Shown piece by piece: positions 33,875 through 44,243 of a stretch of 64,000 bases of DNA. Position 1 is the first letter of the stretch. Each line of letters begins with the position of its first letter. The notes below the pieces were generated by a model that did not search any database, was not told where the DNA came from, and worked only from the letters and a program-made list of their open reading frames with translations. Made by a program: the position numbers and the translations under genes. This stretch comes from Fictibacillus gelatini DSM 15865 (GTDB taxonomy: Bacteria > Bacillota > Bacilli > Bacillales > Fictibacillaceae), in NCBI RefSeq assembly GCF_000430745.1, contig NZ_KE387233.1, positions 55,561 to 119,560 on the forward strand, given 5' to 3'.

Positions 33875-34411
33875 TTGGAAACATTGCACAGCCTTTATGT
33901 CCATCAAGTGTTAGACCATATGGAAATGTATATACGGATTATCATTAGTGCGTTTTTAGGACTTTTTATAGGCTGGGATCGCTCGTTTAAAAACAAGCCC
34001 GCCGGACTAAAAACCTATTTATACACTTGCGTTTCCTGTACGTTAATCACCATCGTATCAATTTATAGCGCAGAAGCTTTTTCAAAAGCCAACAGCGGAA
34101 AAATGATGGACCCAATGCGTCTTGCCGCGCAAATTGTTACCGGCCTCGGGTTTCTCGGAGCGGGTCTGATCATGAAGGATGGGGTAAAAGTAAAAGGCTT
34201 AACATCAGCCGCAATGATATTTTTTGCTGGAGGCGTCGGGATAGGAATTGGAGCAGGATTTTACGGCATTGTCATCTTTTCAGTTTTCATAACATTTATT
34301 TTAGCGAAAATTAGCCTTTTTCTAGAAAAGCGAAATTTGCTTTTATCCCCAAGAAAGAAAAAGGACAAAAAAGAAAAAAAAGCAAATCAAACTTATGAAG
34401 CGCAAGGATAA
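33875..34411 (+). CDS. MgtC/SapB-family membrane protein
   Basis: 178 residues with an MgtC domain: four to five helices, the motif FIGWDRSFKNKPAGLKTYLYTCV near residues 31-53, and GLGFLGAGLIMKDG in the centre. The C-terminus is very basic (SPRKKKDKKEKKAN). In pathogens MgtC inhibits the F-ATPase under low Mg2+; the role in Bacillus is unclear. The TTG start follows GGAAGGTGGTGG. Confidence 0.85.
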   Translation: METLHSLYVHQVLDHMEMYIRIIISAFLGLFIGWDRSFKNKPAGLKTYLYTCVSCTLITIVSIYSAEAFSKANSGKMMDPMRLAAQIVTGLGFLGAGLIMKDGVKVKGLTSAAMIFFAGGVGIGIGAGFYGIVIFSVFITFILAKISLFLEKRNLLLSPRKKKDKKEKKANQTYEAQG

Positions 34412-34422
34412 TCTTTGCTCAT

Positions 34423-34453
34423 GGCTCCCTGATCAAAAAAGGGAGCTTATTTT
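34423..34453 (+). terminator. Terminator after the MgtC-like gene
   Basis: GCTCCCT/AGGGAGC stem followed by TTATTTTAT. Confidence 0.75.
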
Positions 34454-34607
34454 ATATTTAAAGAACAATAGAAATACAAATTATTACCAAATGATTGTGA
34501 TATACTTTTATTAAGCAAACCAATTGGTTTTAGTAGTATATACAAAAGATAGAAGAACCATCTCAGGCAGGATAGAACGTAAAGGTTAAGGAAGAGGAGG
34601 GCTGTAA

Positions 34608-35432
34608 ATGGATGATCAATCTCCGAAATATGTTAAAGCGGTCATTTTTGATTGGGCCGGAACGGTAGTCGATTACGGATGCTTTTCGCCGTTAGCTGTT
34701 TTCGTTGAAGTCTTTCGAAAACGAGGGATTGACGTCACGCACGAAGAAGCACGAAAGCCGATGGGGCTTCTGAAATGGGATCACATTGAAGCCATGTGCC
34801 AAATGGATCGGATCGCAAACCTTTGGAAAGATAAATATGGACGGCTTCCGGAAACTAAAGATATTGATGCGTTATATGCTGATTTTGAACCGATGCTTTT
34901 TTCCATTCTTCCCAACTATTGCACGCTTATTCCTGGAGCAGTTGAAGTCGTTGAACGATTGCGTAAAATGGGCTTGAAAATCGGATCGACCACCGGCTTT
35001 ACTGCTGAAATGATGTCAATTGTCACGCCTGAAGCAAAACGGCAGGGCTATGAACCAGATTCTATAGTTACGCCTAGTGAAATGCCTGCAGGGCGCCCCT
35101 ATCCGTGGATGATCTATCAAAATGCGATGAATTTAGGAGTATACCCGATGAAACATATTGTGAAAGTAGGGGATACAATCAGTGACATTCAAGAAGGAAT
35201 CAATGCCGGGACGTGGACGGTCGGTGTCATTAAAGGCGGAAGCGAGCTCGGAATGAGTGAACAAGAAGTAAATGAATGCGACCCGGGGGTACTGGCAAAT
35301 CGAATGAAAGTGGTCGCCAGACGATTTAAAGACGCCGGTGCAGATTATGTGATTGAGAGTATCGGAGAATTAGATCAAGTCATACCGAAAATCGACCGGA
35401 GAATCTCTCAAATGGAAAGGTGCCACTACTAA
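34608..35432 (+). CDS. phnX: Phosphonoacetaldehyde hydrolase
   Basis: 274 residues of the HAD superfamily. The nucleophile motif is FDWAGTVVDYG (Asp15) and the Schiff-base lysine is Lys56 in MGLLKWDHI, specific to PhnX. TTGFTAEMM and VKVGDTISDIQEG are the other HAD motifs. It splits phosphonoacetaldehyde to acetaldehyde and phosphate in 2-aminoethylphosphonate use. GAGGAGGG precedes the ATG. phnW and a phosphonate transporter are not adjacent, which is unusual; they must lie elsewhere or the substrate comes from another route. Confidence 0.92.
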   Translation: MDDQSPKYVKAVIFDWAGTVVDYGCFSPLAVFVEVFRKRGIDVTHEEARKPMGLLKWDHIEAMCQMDRIANLWKDKYGRLPETKDIDALYADFEPMLFSILPNYCTLIPGAVEVVERLRKMGLKIGSTTGFTAEMMSIVTPEAKRQGYEPDSIVTPSEMPAGRPYPWMIYQNAMNLGVYPMKHIVKVGDTISDIQEGINAGTWTVGVIKGGSELGMSEQEVNECDPGVLANRMKVVARRFKDAGADYVIESIGELDQVIPKIDRRISQMERCHY

Positions 35433-35535
35433 TTTTTTTAAAATCGTCTTATTTTAGATACAAACTCTTTTTGATGAGGTAAAAGGTTATGGAAATCGCC
35501 ACCGAACTTATCACAAAAGGAGTAGTCGATAAAAC

Positions 35536-35563
35536 AAGGCTTCTTGTTCAGGAAGAAGCCTTT
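35536..35563. terminator. Hairpin downstream of phnX
   Basis: AAGGCTTCTT/AAGAAGCCTT, 10 bp with a 7-base loop and a short T run. It is probably the phnX terminator; a 60-codon open frame across it is not credible. Confidence 0.6.
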
Positions 35564-35717
35564 GAACCGTTGATGGTTTTTAAAAAGCTAGTGCCCCCTC
35601 TAGAAAAAAGCCTGGATTTCAGTACTAGGACATTCTTATTTTTAGAACACCTCGTTAGATCTGTGAAATGAGGAAAAACGATGACGAATCGTTACATCAT
35701 TTAAAATGATTTTGTTC

Positions 35718-35881
35718 TTGGACAATAAGTGATCGTATTTGGACAATAAATCATCCGGTTTAGACAATACAATCATACTTTTGGATAATAAGTGAAAAAT
35801 AGACTAATTTTATTGTCCGACTGAGGCCATTTATTGTCCGATGATATCTATTTATTGTCGGAAATCGACTGTTTATTGTCC
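35718..35881. repeat. Head-to-head 21-bp array: four forward and four reverse GGACAATAA units
   Basis: Forward TTGGACAATAA-type units start at 35718, 35739, 35760 and 35781. Reverse units TTATTGTCC start at 35810, 35831, 35852 and 35873. Spacing is exactly 21 bp in each half. Units 3 and 4 and the third reverse unit carry single changes. Apart from this array and the hairpins at 35536 and 36050, the 900 bp between phnX and ctaA hold no gene I can support. Confidence 0.9.
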
Positions 35882-36049
35882 AAATGCCATGAAAATAGCA
35901 CCATACTAGAGAAATTTGATCCTGTTTTTGCTTCCAACTTCTAATCTTTTTTACAGGTGAAAATTTAGGAAAACTGAAGGGGCACTAGAAAAAATAAGGA
36001 AATTAAACAGCTTAAAGAAGATAAAGCAGAAACATTGTTGCAACAATAG

Positions 36050-36096
36050 GAAAGTCGGGCATTTCGTTTACTAACGGGATACCTGACTTTCTTTTA
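36050..36096. terminator. Terminator-like hairpin
   Basis: GAAAGTCGGG pairs with CCTGACTTTC and is followed by TTTTAA. No gene with a good ribosome site lies just upstream; a small RNA or a gene remnant may end here. Confidence 0.4.
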
Positions 36097-36340
36097 ATTC
36101 TTGAAATGCAATTACAGCCCAGACAGTCTCCATTCATATTATTCCACCTCTTACACAATATATCATTTATTGGGGATATTTGAGATATAGAACATCTATT
36201 TTGGAAAAACAAGGGAATAACCGAAGCTAAATCGTTATCATTTGTTCATAGAATTGCCCTTAATTAAACAGTGAAAATAGGTATAATGTAGGTGAGAAGC
36301 AAAGCAAGATTTACCCGGGTAATAGAAAAGGGGTTTTTGA

Positions 36341-37246
36341 ATGGATAAAGCTTTTAAATGGATGGCTGTTTTTACGACAGTGATTATGTTTATATTAATG
36401 ATTGCCGGAGCGTTAGTGACCAATACGGGTTCCGGAATGGGGTGCGGAAATGATTGGCCGCTCTGCCATGGCAAGTTTATTCCCGAATATACCGTCGAAA
36501 CGATGATCGAATATACCCATCGCCTTATTACAGGCTTTGCCGGTGTGGTTGTTATTGTATTTTCCGTCTGGGCATGGCTTCGCTACAGGGGAAACCGCGA
36601 AGTAAAGATCCTTTCATTTATCGGGATTTTATTTATTGTCATTGAATCGTTGCTAGGAGCAGCGGCTGTCATGTGGCCGCAATCTCCATCAGCGCTCGCT
36701 CTTCATTTTGGCTTTTCTCTTATGGCATTTACGAGCGTCTTTTTGCTTTCGATTTTTGTTTTGCAGCGGGACAAGGCAAAAGAGTTGGTGAAACAGCCTG
36801 TATCAAAAGGATTTAAAGTGTTTGCCTGGATAACGGTGATTTATACGTATGCAGATATTTATTTAGGCGCGTATGTCCGGCATTCGGGGGCAAGCTTAGC
36901 CTGTACGGATTTTCCTAAATGTTATCCGGATACATTTATTCCTAATCTTACAGGGCTGGCTGGGGTCCATTTTGCCCACCGTGTTGCCGCTGTCATTCTA
37001 TTCTTTTTAATAATCGGTTTACTGGTGTACTCGGTACGTCATTTTAAAGAAACGAGACGGGATATTTATGTTGCAAGCCTCATCGCTCTTTTATTAGTTC
37101 TAGCGCAAATTGCCAGCGGAATTTCCGTCGTTTTAACAAGGCTGAACATTTTCTCGACTCTGGCTCACGCTGGTTTTATCACATTATTGTTCGGTATGTT
37201 AAGTTATATTTGCTTGCAAACATTGAAAAGACCGGAAAAAATGTAG
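36341..37246 (+). CDS. ctaA: Heme A synthase
   Basis: 301 residues with eight membrane helices in two similar halves. The first half has the Cys pair Cys35/Cys42 (GMGCGNDWPLCHG) and Glu57 and His60 (EYTHR). The second half has CTDFPKC, a VHFAHR histidine and LAHAGF. It oxidises the heme O methyl group to heme A for aa3 and caa3 oxidases. AAAGGGG lies before the ATG. ctaB-G are not adjacent, unlike the usual Bacillus cluster. The HssRS-HrtAB genes 4 kb away are the only other heme genes here. Confidence 0.93.
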   Translation: MDKAFKWMAVFTTVIMFILMIAGALVTNTGSGMGCGNDWPLCHGKFIPEYTVETMIEYTHRLITGFAGVVVIVFSVWAWLRYRGNREVKILSFIGILFIVIESLLGAAAVMWPQSPSALALHFGFSLMAFTSVFLLSIFVLQRDKAKELVKQPVSKGFKVFAWITVIYTYADIYLGAYVRHSGASLACTDFPKCYPDTFIPNLTGLAGVHFAHRVAAVILFFLIIGLLVYSVRHFKETRRDIYVASLIALLLVLAQIASGISVVLTRLNIFSTLAHAGFITLLFGMLSYICLQTLKRPEKM

Positions 37247-37290
37247 AAAAAGGCCGCGGCTGAAATTCAATTCAGCCTGCGGCCTTTTTT
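37247..37290. terminator. Strong bidirectional terminator
   Basis: AAAAAGGCCGCGGCTGAA pairs with TTCAGCCTGCGGCCTTTTT apart from one mismatch. It is shared by the convergent ctaA and fabL genes. Confidence 0.92.
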
Positions 37291-37292
37291 CC

Positions 37293-38091
<799 letters not shown>

Positions 38092-38130
38092 TTTTATAGA
38101 CGGAAGAAGGGGATGTCAAATAAATAATAA

Positions 38131-38156
38131 CCCCCTGCTTGTAGTAAGCAGGGGGG
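38131..38156. other. Stable hairpin upstream of fabL
   Basis: CCCCTGCTT/AAGCAGGGG is a near-perfect stem with a 4-6 base loop and no T run. It lies between the fabL promoter and the 38.2-kb repeat units. It may insulate the yjdF message. Confidence 0.45.
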
Positions 38157-38198
38157 ATGGTGTACCAGTTTTTCCGGAAAAAGCAGCTATGCGTTAAT

Positions 38199-38248
38199 TT
38201 ATTCGTCTACTTTGAGCGCTTATTCGTTTTAAGCGGCTACTTATTCGT
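38199..38248. repeat. Three TTATTCGT units at 21-bp spacing
   Basis: TTATTCGT occurs at 38199, 38220 and 38241, exactly 21 bp apart. The spacers are diverged (CTACTTTGAGCGC, TTTAAGCGGCTAC). The complement ACGAATAA resembles the GGACAATAA core at 35.7 kb. Confidence 0.7.
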
Positions 38249-38269
38249 CTTCCTAAAAAAGCTCTGGCT

Positions 38270-38683
38270 CTATTTCCCGCGATGTTTTGCTTTCGCTTTT
38301 TGCCGCTTAATTTCTCGTTTCCGTTCGTTTAACGCTTCTTTTTGGAGACGGGATAACGTTTTCCGCTCTTTTTTTGCTTGTTCAATTTGGATTCTCATCG
38401 CTTCTTGCGCCTGAGAAGTTACGCCCTTTTTCTTTAGTTCTTTGGCAGCTTCTCTTTGGGCCCGTTTCGGATTTCGTTTCGTTTCCTCTTTCGTGGTAAC
38501 GGAAATCCCTTTTTGGTTGCTTTGCTCGATCAGGGGTAGAAGCTGGTAGTTAACAAAACTTAATACTTCCGGATCGCTCGGTTCAGGACCAAAAACATAT
38601 CGGTACACTTTCAAGTTAGAGCCGTTTATCTTTTCGATGATGCCGACCCAAAATTGACCATCATGCATTACAGTCAATTTCAT
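38270..38683 (-). CDS. yjdF: YjdF-family protein (DUF2992)
   Basis: 137 residues. The N-terminal domain starts MKLTVMHDGQFWVGIIEK and contains YRYVFGPEPSDPEVLSF, the DUF2992 signature. The C-terminal half is a Lys/Arg-rich helical tail (KERKTLSRLQKEALNERKREIKRQK). In B. subtilis yjdF is controlled by an azaaromatic-binding riboswitch; a matching leader is present here. The function of the protein is unknown; the basic tail suggests RNA or nucleic acid contact. Confidence 0.88.
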   Translation of the reverse strand: MKLTVMHDGQFWVGIIEKINGSNLKVYRYVFGPEPSDPEVLSFVNYQLLPLIEQSNQKGISVTTKEETKRNPKRAQREAAKELKKKGVTSQAQEAMRIQIEQAKKERKTLSRLQKEALNERKREIKRQKAKAKHRGK

Positions 38684-38689
38684 AAAAAT

Positions 38690-38802
38690 CCCTCCTCAAA
38701 AAACTTGAGGAATGATGGACAACCCGAGGAGGGCAGGTTACTGACACCGCATGAATTGCGATGCGCCCGGACTACCAACCGGACCGTGATTTTACATTCC
38801 CG
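38690..38802 (-). ncRNA. yjdF riboswitch
   Basis: The minus-strand leader starts downstream of TATAAT (complement at 38809-38814). It contains conserved-looking GTCCGGTTGGTAGTCCGGGC, GCATCGCAATTCATGCGGTG and TCAGTAACCTGCCC blocks. It ends with CTCAAGTTTTTTGAGGAGGG, where CTCAAG pairs with the region holding the ribosome site, giving translational control of yjdF. Assigned from recalled motif layout and the downstream gene; a covariance search would settle it. Confidence 0.75.
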
Positions 38803-38924
38803 ACTAACATTATATGCCAAAAAAATAAGCTGAACAAGAGATGACTGGCAAAAACAAAATCGTAACGAAATGGGCGAATATCGTGTATAGTCAAAGAAAA
38901 CGGCATGAATAGAAGGAGAAAAGT

Positions 38925-39332
38925 ATGGTCTTCAACGTATTTGTTTATGGGACCCTTCGAAAAGGGGAAAAGTATCACCATTATTTGAAAACTGCAAAAC
39001 GATTAGAAGAAAACTGCTGGACGTATGGAAAGCTGTATGACACGGGCTGCGGTTATCCGGCAATGATCATCGATAGGGTACAAAAGGTTGTTGGAGAGGT
39101 GTACGAGGTTGACGGTCCGACGTTAAAGGCATTGGATCAGTTGGAAGGCTACAATCAAACCGGTGAGGAAGAACGATATGATCGGATCATTCAAACGATT
39201 TATACTGAAAAAGGGTCGATTGAAGCATTCGTCTACGTGATGAAAGAGGGCCAGGTAATGCGGGAACGTTTCATACTGGATGGTGACTGGGTCACTTATC
39301 GGAAACAAAAAACGTCAGGCAAATATGTATAG
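38925..39332 (+). CDS. Gamma-glutamylcyclotransferase-like protein (AIG2/YtfP family)
   Basis: 135 residues with the BtrG/GGCT barrel signatures: VFVYGTLRKGEKYHHYL at the N-terminus, GEVYEVDGPTLKALDQLEGY, with the catalytic Glu in LDQLEGY. Family members release 5-oxoproline from gamma-glutamyl compounds. GAAGGAGAAAAG precedes the ATG. It is divergent from yjdF. Confidence 0.83.
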   Translation: MVFNVFVYGTLRKGEKYHHYLKTAKRLEENCWTYGKLYDTGCGYPAMIIDRVQKVVGEVYEVDGPTLKALDQLEGYNQTGEEERYDRIIQTIYTEKGSIEAFVYVMKEGQVMRERFILDGDWVTYRKQKTSGKYV

Positions 39333-39395
39333 CTTCATTTTAAACTTGATCAAAATGGGGAACCTATAAAGTGAATCTAGACTTTGAGGTTACAA

Positions 39396-40136
39396 ATGAT
39401 GAAAATGCAAACAAACCATCGGCCATATCCATTGCCAAAACGCCCATGGATCATGACACAGACGTGGAATGATGTGATTTTTGCTCATTGGCCAATTTCT
39501 ATTGATCAACTTAAGGATAACGTTCCTCCGCAGTTGGAAATTGATACGTTCGAAGGGCGGGCATGGATCGGAATCGTCCCGTTTCATATCACGGATTTCA
39601 AAGTAAGAGACGTCTTTTCGATACCATTTACGGATGCTTTTCCCGAAATCAATTTGCGCACGTATGTGGTTTACGATGACAAACCTGGCGTTTATTTTTT
39701 TAGCCTTGATGCCGGCCACTGGATGGCGGCTCGATTAGCCCGAATGTTTACTCCGCTCGCCTATCATTTTGCAAAAATAGATGTAACGAAGAAGGATGGG
39801 GAAATTTCGTATAAAAGCAGCCGCCAGGGCAGAAACGGCGGAAACGGTGAATTCGAAGGTTTATTTTCTCCATCTTCGACAAATTTTCAATCCGAAAAAG
39901 GTTCATTGGATGAATGGTTAACAGAGCGGTACTGTTTATATACGTCGAGTGAAAAAAACATGTATCGGATCGATATTCACCACGAAAAATGGGAGTTACA
40001 AAAAGCCGAAGGGGAAATTTTAGCGGAAACACTCACTTCTTCACATGGGATTATATTACCCGATGAAAAACCGCTGTTACACTACGCATCCTGCAATAAA
40101 ACACTTATTTGGCCAATCATACAGGTGAAAAAGTGA
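39396..40136 (+). CDS. DUF2071 protein, YqjF-like
   Basis: 246 residues. Contains WNDVIFAHWPISIDQLKDNVP, the DUF2071 opening, followed by AWIGIVPFHITDFKVRDV and INLRTYVVYDDKPGVYFFSLDA, as in B. subtilis YqjF. The fold is related to acetoacetate decarboxylase. Function unknown. The ATG at 39396 follows TGAGGTT; the upstream TTG at 39384 overlaps that site. It probably shares a transcript with the GGCT-like gene 63 bp upstream. Confidence 0.8.
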   Translation: MMKMQTNHRPYPLPKRPWIMTQTWNDVIFAHWPISIDQLKDNVPPQLEIDTFEGRAWIGIVPFHITDFKVRDVFSIPFTDAFPEINLRTYVVYDDKPGVYFFSLDAGHWMAARLARMFTPLAYHFAKIDVTKKDGEISYKSSRQGRNGGNGEFEGLFSPSSTNFQSEKGSLDEWLTERYCLYTSSEKNMYRIDIHHEKWELQKAEGEILAETLTSSHGIILPDEKPLLHYASCNKTLIWPIIQVKK

Positions 40137-40288
40137 AATATTGAAAGTGCTGTTATTCATTAATAAAAATAAATAGGCTTTGCCGGATGGATTTAATCTC
40201 TTCTTTTCTCAAGCGAAAAGCAACGATCAACTTGATCATGATGGGAAAACCGTTAGAGAAAAGAACCCGGAAGCGGTTTGAAAATAGC

Positions 40289-40325
40289 AAAAAGGAGCGG
40301 TCAATGCGAGACCACTCCTTTTTTA
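40289..40325. terminator. Bidirectional terminator
   Basis: AAAAAGGAGCGGTC/GACCACTCCTTTTTT with a 7-base loop, between the DUF2071 gene and the convergent aroA. Confidence 0.85.
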
Positions 40326-40329
40326 AAAA

Positions 40330-41421
40330 TTACACATGAGCTCCTTGTGGTTGGCGTTTTAAAAACGCTTCGAGATCATCCATAAATTGATGGAATTGAG
40401 GAATATCCATTTGTTGAGCAGAGTCGGAAAGTGCAACAGCCGGATCTGGATGCACTTCTGCCATGACCGCATCGGCACCGATCGCAATCGCCGCTTTTGC
40501 ACATGGAAGTAGTAAGTCTTTGCGTCCAGTAGAATGCGTTACGTCAACAACGACAGGCAAATGTGTTTCCTTCTTCAAAATTGGAACAGCGGAAATATCC
40601 AATGTGTTGCGGGTCGCTTTCTCGTACGTGCGAATGCCGCGTTCGCATAAAATGATCTGGTCATTACCTTGAGCAAGAATGTATTCAGCAGCATACATGA
40701 ATTCTTCGATTGTCGCCGACAGTCCGCGTTTTAATAATACCGGTTTGTAAACCGATCCTGCCGCTTTCAATAATTCAAAGTTTTGCATGTTGCGCGCCCC
40801 GATTTGGATGACATCAACATAATCCAATGACATTTCAATATCATTCGGATTTAAAATTTCACTGACAACCGCCATGTCAAGTTCGTCCGCAACCTGACGC
40901 AAAATCTTCAACCCTTCGATGCCAAGGCCCTGGAAGTCATATGGGGAGGTACGCGGCTTAAATGCGCCGCCGCGAAGCAATTTAAGTCCTCGCTCTTTCA
41001 TTGCCTGCGCAACAGATTTCACTTGCTCGTAGCTTTCTACTGCACATGGGCCCATTACGAAATGCGTATTTCCGTCGCCAATATGTTCACCTTTTACAGA
41101 TACGACCGTATCTTCAGGTTTTTTCTTGCGGGATACGAGTAGCGCTTTTCGGTTATCGGTTTCTTGAAGATCCAAACACGCTTTGAAAATTTGTTTGAAA
41201 ATATGTTGCAGTGTAGACGTTTCGAAAGGTCCGTTATTGTTATTCGCGACAAGATCAAGAATGTTCCGCTCGCGAACAGGATCGAAACGCTTCACTCCTT
41301 GCGCTTCTTTTATTTTTCCAATCTTTTTCGCAATATTGCCGCGTTCATTTAATAACTCTAAAATTTGCAATGTCACTTGATCCATTTCAGAACGCAATAC
41401 TTCAAGCTCGTTGTTTGACAC
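40330..41421 (-). CDS. aroA: Bifunctional chorismate mutase / DAHP synthase
   Basis: 363 residues. An N-terminal AroQ-type chorismate mutase (about 1-90, with [19 protein letters not shown]) is fused to a type I-beta DAHP synthase (about 100-350: [53 protein letters not shown]). This is the Bacillus AroA (AroG) type, feedback-inhibited through the mutase domain by chorismate and prephenate. Since aroH is absent from the aro operon here, this domain may be the main chorismate mutase. It is divergent from the T-box leader of aroF. Confidence 0.94.
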   Translation of the reverse strand: MSNNELEVLRSEMDQVTLQILELLNERGNIAKKIGKIKEAQGVKRFDPVRERNILDLVANNNNGPFETSTLQHIFKQIFKACLDLQETDNRKALLVSRKKKPEDTVVSVKGEHIGDGNTHFVMGPCAVESYEQVKSVAQAMKERGLKLLRGGAFKPRTSPYDFQGLGIEGLKILRQVADELDMAVVSEILNPNDIEMSLDYVDVIQIGARNMQNFELLKAAGSVYKPVLLKRGLSATIEEFMYAAEYILAQGNDQIILCERGIRTYEKATRNTLDISAVPILKKETHLPVVVDVTHSTGRKDLLLPCAKAAIAIGADAVMAEVHPDPAVALSDSAQQMDIPQFHQFMDDLEAFLKRQPQGAHV

Positions 41422-41521
41422 TTTAAGTTCCTCCCCGGTTTTTTATATTGTTTTTAAGCGTTAAAGTAGAATGCTTTCGAGCTTTAACGCATTAATCTGT
41501 GTACGAATGGTTCGATATTGT

Positions 41522-41549
41522 GTTATACTGTAAACCAGAAATCATTCAA
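41522..41549 (-). promoter_or_regulatory. Candidate aroA promoter
   Basis: On the minus strand TTGAAT, a 16-bp spacer and TATAAC, about 100 bp upstream of the aroA start. A second TTGACA lies a few bases further up at non-ideal spacing. Confidence 0.45.
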
Positions 41550-41664
41550 CTGTCAAGAAAAAATTTTAAAGTTTTTCACGGTTGTTTCGAAATTTTTTAA
41601 AAATACAAATTACCTCTTTACAACAAGAGCTCTTTCATGGTACAACTTCTTATAAATCAAATAA

Positions 41665-41910
41665 AAAAAACGCGATGAAAGGTTAAAGTAGTGTTCATCT
41701 CCCTGTTACCCAGAGAACTGATGGTCGGTGGAAAATCAGTACAAAGTTGAACGCGAATTACCCCTTGAGCATCTTTTCCCAACGACGTATTATTTTGTCT
41801 ATTAAGAAAAGGCGGCAAAGCCGTTATCGAAATGAAGAGGTGGAGTTTTTCCACAATTAGGGTGGTACCGCGATGAACATCGCCCCTGCGATTATGCAGG
41901 GGCGATTTTT
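41665..41910 (+). ncRNA. T-box leader of the aro operon
   Basis: The T-box core AGGGTGGTACCGCG is at 41859-41872, followed by a terminator (CGCCCCTGC/GCAGGGGCG plus T run, 41881-41910). Stem I has an AGTA loop-E strand at 41687-41690, a distal GGTCGGTGG region, and a specifier strand GCGAATTACC near 41753-41762. The specifier reads UUA (41758-41760) if taken directly after GAA, or UAC (Tyr, 41759-41761) with one extra base. Tyr fits an aromatic operon. The rest of 41422-41984 is promoter and leader. Confidence 0.9.
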
Positions 41911-41984
41911 GATATTTTGGAAAGGAATTCCTTCCGGGGGGCAATTAACCGGAGTTTTGATAGAAATAGAGGAGGAGAGAGAAA

Positions 41985-43157
41985 ATGAGATATTTAACAG
42001 CAGGGGAATCACACGGCCCGCAATTAACGACCATACTTGAAGGAGTTCCGGCAGGTCTTCCGCTCATTGCAGAGGACATTAACGTTGAACTGGCGCGCAG
42101 GCAAAAAGGCCACGGCCGCGGTAGAAGGATGCAGATTGAAAAGGATCAAGTGCAAATTTTGAGCGGAGTGCGCCATGGTGTAACTTTAGGTTCGCCGATA
42201 ACTTTAGCCGTTGAAAACCGGGATTTTACCCATTGGACAAAAATTATGGGGGCTGAGCCGCTAAGCGAAGGTGAAGCGCAGGAAGTAAAACGCCAGATCA
42301 CCAGACCTAGGCCGGGACACGCCGACTTAAATGGCGCGATTAAATATGGTCACCGCGATATGCGCAATGTGCTCGAAAGATCATCAGCGCGTGAAACGAC
42401 TGTCAGAGTGGCCGCAGGAGCAGTAGCGAAACGAATTTTAGAAGAGCTGGGCGTGAAAGTGGCCGGCCATGTCATTGAAATCGGCGGCGTGAAAGCAAGC
42501 CATACCGAATACGAGTCAATTGAAGAGCTTCAAGAAAAAACGGAAGCTTCACCTGTGCGCTGTCTTGATAAAGAAGCGGAAGCAAAAATGATGAAAGCCA
42601 TTGATGACGCAAAAGAAAACGGCGATTCGATCGGCGGGATTGTTGAAGTGGTTGTTGAAGGCATGCCGGTCGGAGTTGGAAGCTATGTTCATTATGACGA
42701 AAAGCTTGATGCGAAACTGGCCGCCGCTATCGTCAGCATTAATGCCTTTAAAGGTGTTGAAATCGGAATCGGTTTTGATGCTGCGCATAAGCCGGGAAGC
42801 CTCGTCCATGATGAGATTTTATGGGATGCCGAGAACGGATATACGAGAAGAACGAACAATGCCGGCGGATTTGAAGGCGGGATGACAACAGGCATGCCGA
42901 TCGTCGTTCGCGGGGTGATGAAGCCGATCCCGACGCTCTATAAGCCGCTTCAAAGCGTCGATATCGATACGAAAGAACCGTTTAAAGCAAGCATTGAACG
43001 CTCTGACAGCTGTGCAGTGCCTGCCGCAAGCGTCGTTGCAGAAGCGGTTGTTGCCTGGGAGCTTGCCAAAGCGCTTGTCGATCAATTTGGCAAAGATCGA
43101 ATCGATTGCATAAAAGAAAATATTGAAAACCATAAGAAGCGATCGAGGGAATTTTAA
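41985..43157 (+). CDS. aroF: Chorismate synthase
   Basis: 390 residues. All three chorismate synthase signatures are present: GESHGPQL near the N-terminus, GHGRGRRM, and the R(S)[14 protein letters not shown] block; [14 protein letters not shown] lies toward the C-terminus. It converts EPSP to chorismate using reduced FMN. Named aroF as in B. subtilis (aroC in E. coli). GGAGGAGAGAG precedes the ATG. First gene behind the T-box; its TAA overlaps the aroB ATG. Confidence 0.95.
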   Translation: MRYLTAGESHGPQLTTILEGVPAGLPLIAEDINVELARRQKGHGRGRRMQIEKDQVQILSGVRHGVTLGSPITLAVENRDFTHWTKIMGAEPLSEGEAQEVKRQITRPRPGHADLNGAIKYGHRDMRNVLERSSARETTVRVAAGAVAKRILEELGVKVAGHVIEIGGVKASHTEYESIEELQEKTEASPVRCLDKEAEAKMMKAIDDAKENGDSIGGIVEVVVEGMPVGVGSYVHYDEKLDAKLAAAIVSINAFKGVEIGIGFDAAHKPGSLVHDEILWDAENGYTRRTNNAGGFEGGMTTGMPIVVRGVMKPIPTLYKPLQSVDIDTKEPFKASIERSDSCAVPAASVVAEAVVAWELAKALVDQFGKDRIDCIKENIENHKKRSREF

Positions 43158-44239
43158 TGGAAACCATGGCCATTAAAACGAAGTCAAAAGAATATCCGCT
43201 TTATTTAGGAAATGACGCGATTAAAGGGTTAGGCTCACTCCTCGCTGATTTGACTCCTGATGTCTCGAACATTCTTATTATTTCCGAGCAACCGGTCGCC
43301 GATCTTTACCTCGACACGGTCAAACAAGCGGCAGGCCATCATCATAAGGTGTTTACGAAGGTCATCCCGAGCGGCGAATCGTCCAAGTCGTTTGAAAACT
43401 ATTATGATTGCCAGACGTATGCTTTGGAATCCGGACTTGACCGTCATTCATTGATTCTCGCCCTTGGCGGCGGAATGATCGGAGATTTGGCCGGATTTGT
43501 CGCAGCGACGTTTATGCGGGGCATCCGCTTCATTCAAATTCCTACGACGCTATTGGCTCATGATAGTGCGGTAGGCGGGAAAGTGGCGGTAAACCATCCG
43601 CTTGGAAAAAACATGATCGGCGCGTTCCATCAGCCTGAGGCGGTCATTTATCATCTTCCGTTTTTAGAGTCATTGCCTGAAGAAGAATGGCGTTCAGGTT
43701 TTGCTGAAATGATCAAACATTCCTTTATAGGCGATCCTGAGCTTTATGAATGGCTTAAGAGCGAGATTAAATCCGTAAAAGATTTGCGTGGCGAAAAACT
43801 TGTTTACGCCTTAAAGCGGGCGATCGCCGTCAAAGCGAATGTCGTTTTGCAAGATGAAAAAGAACACGGCATCCGCGCGCATCTAAATTTCGGCCATACG
43901 TTAGGCCACGCAATCGAAACGGAATTGGGCTACGGAAACGTATCACATGGCGATGCGGTCGCAATCGGAATGTTATTTGCGACACGATTAAGTGAAATTG
44001 TCTATGAAAAAGATTTACAATATGAAGAAATGAAAAAGTGGTTTAATTCTTACGGATTTCCGCATTTGCCTCCAAATTTGAATGCGAAAAATTTATTACA
44101 AAACATGAAAAAAGATAAAAAAGCAGGATACGGCAACATTCGCATGGTATTAATGAAAGAAGTAGGTCATTTAGAAGTTGTAAAAGTGTCAGATGATCTC
44201 ATTCTTCCATTATTAAATGAATTCATCGCGGAGGTGTAG
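43157..44239 (+). CDS. aroB: 3-dehydroquinate synthase
   Basis: 360 residues. NAD-binding [19 protein letters not shown] and the metal-site residues in [23 protein letters not shown] and [10 protein letters not shown] are visible. It cyclises DAHP to dehydroquinate. Translationally coupled to aroF through a TAATG overlap and followed closely by hisC. Confidence 0.95.
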   Translation: METMAIKTKSKEYPLYLGNDAIKGLGSLLADLTPDVSNILIISEQPVADLYLDTVKQAAGHHHKVFTKVIPSGESSKSFENYYDCQTYALESGLDRHSLILALGGGMIGDLAGFVAATFMRGIRFIQIPTTLLAHDSAVGGKVAVNHPLGKNMIGAFHQPEAVIYHLPFLESLPEEEWRSGFAEMIKHSFIGDPELYEWLKSEIKSVKDLRGEKLVYALKRAIAVKANVVLQDEKEHGIRAHLNFGHTLGHAIETELGYGNVSHGDAVAIGMLFATRLSEIVYEKDLQYEEMKKWFNSYGFPHLPPNLNAKNLLQNMKKDKKAGYGNIRMVLMKEVGHLEVVKVSDDLILPLLNEFIAEV

Positions 44240-44243
44240 TTTT

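Noticed and set aside
35489..35671. 60-codon frame after phnX
   Set aside because: It crosses the hairpin at 35536, has a weak start context and no recognisable features.
35718..35881. CRISPR array
   Set aside because: Short cores with 10-12-bp variable gaps and inversion in the middle do not fit CRISPR structure.
41422..41984. TRAP binding leader as in the B. subtilis trp region
   Set aside because: No series of spaced GAG/UAG triplets is seen; the T-box core and terminator explain the leader.
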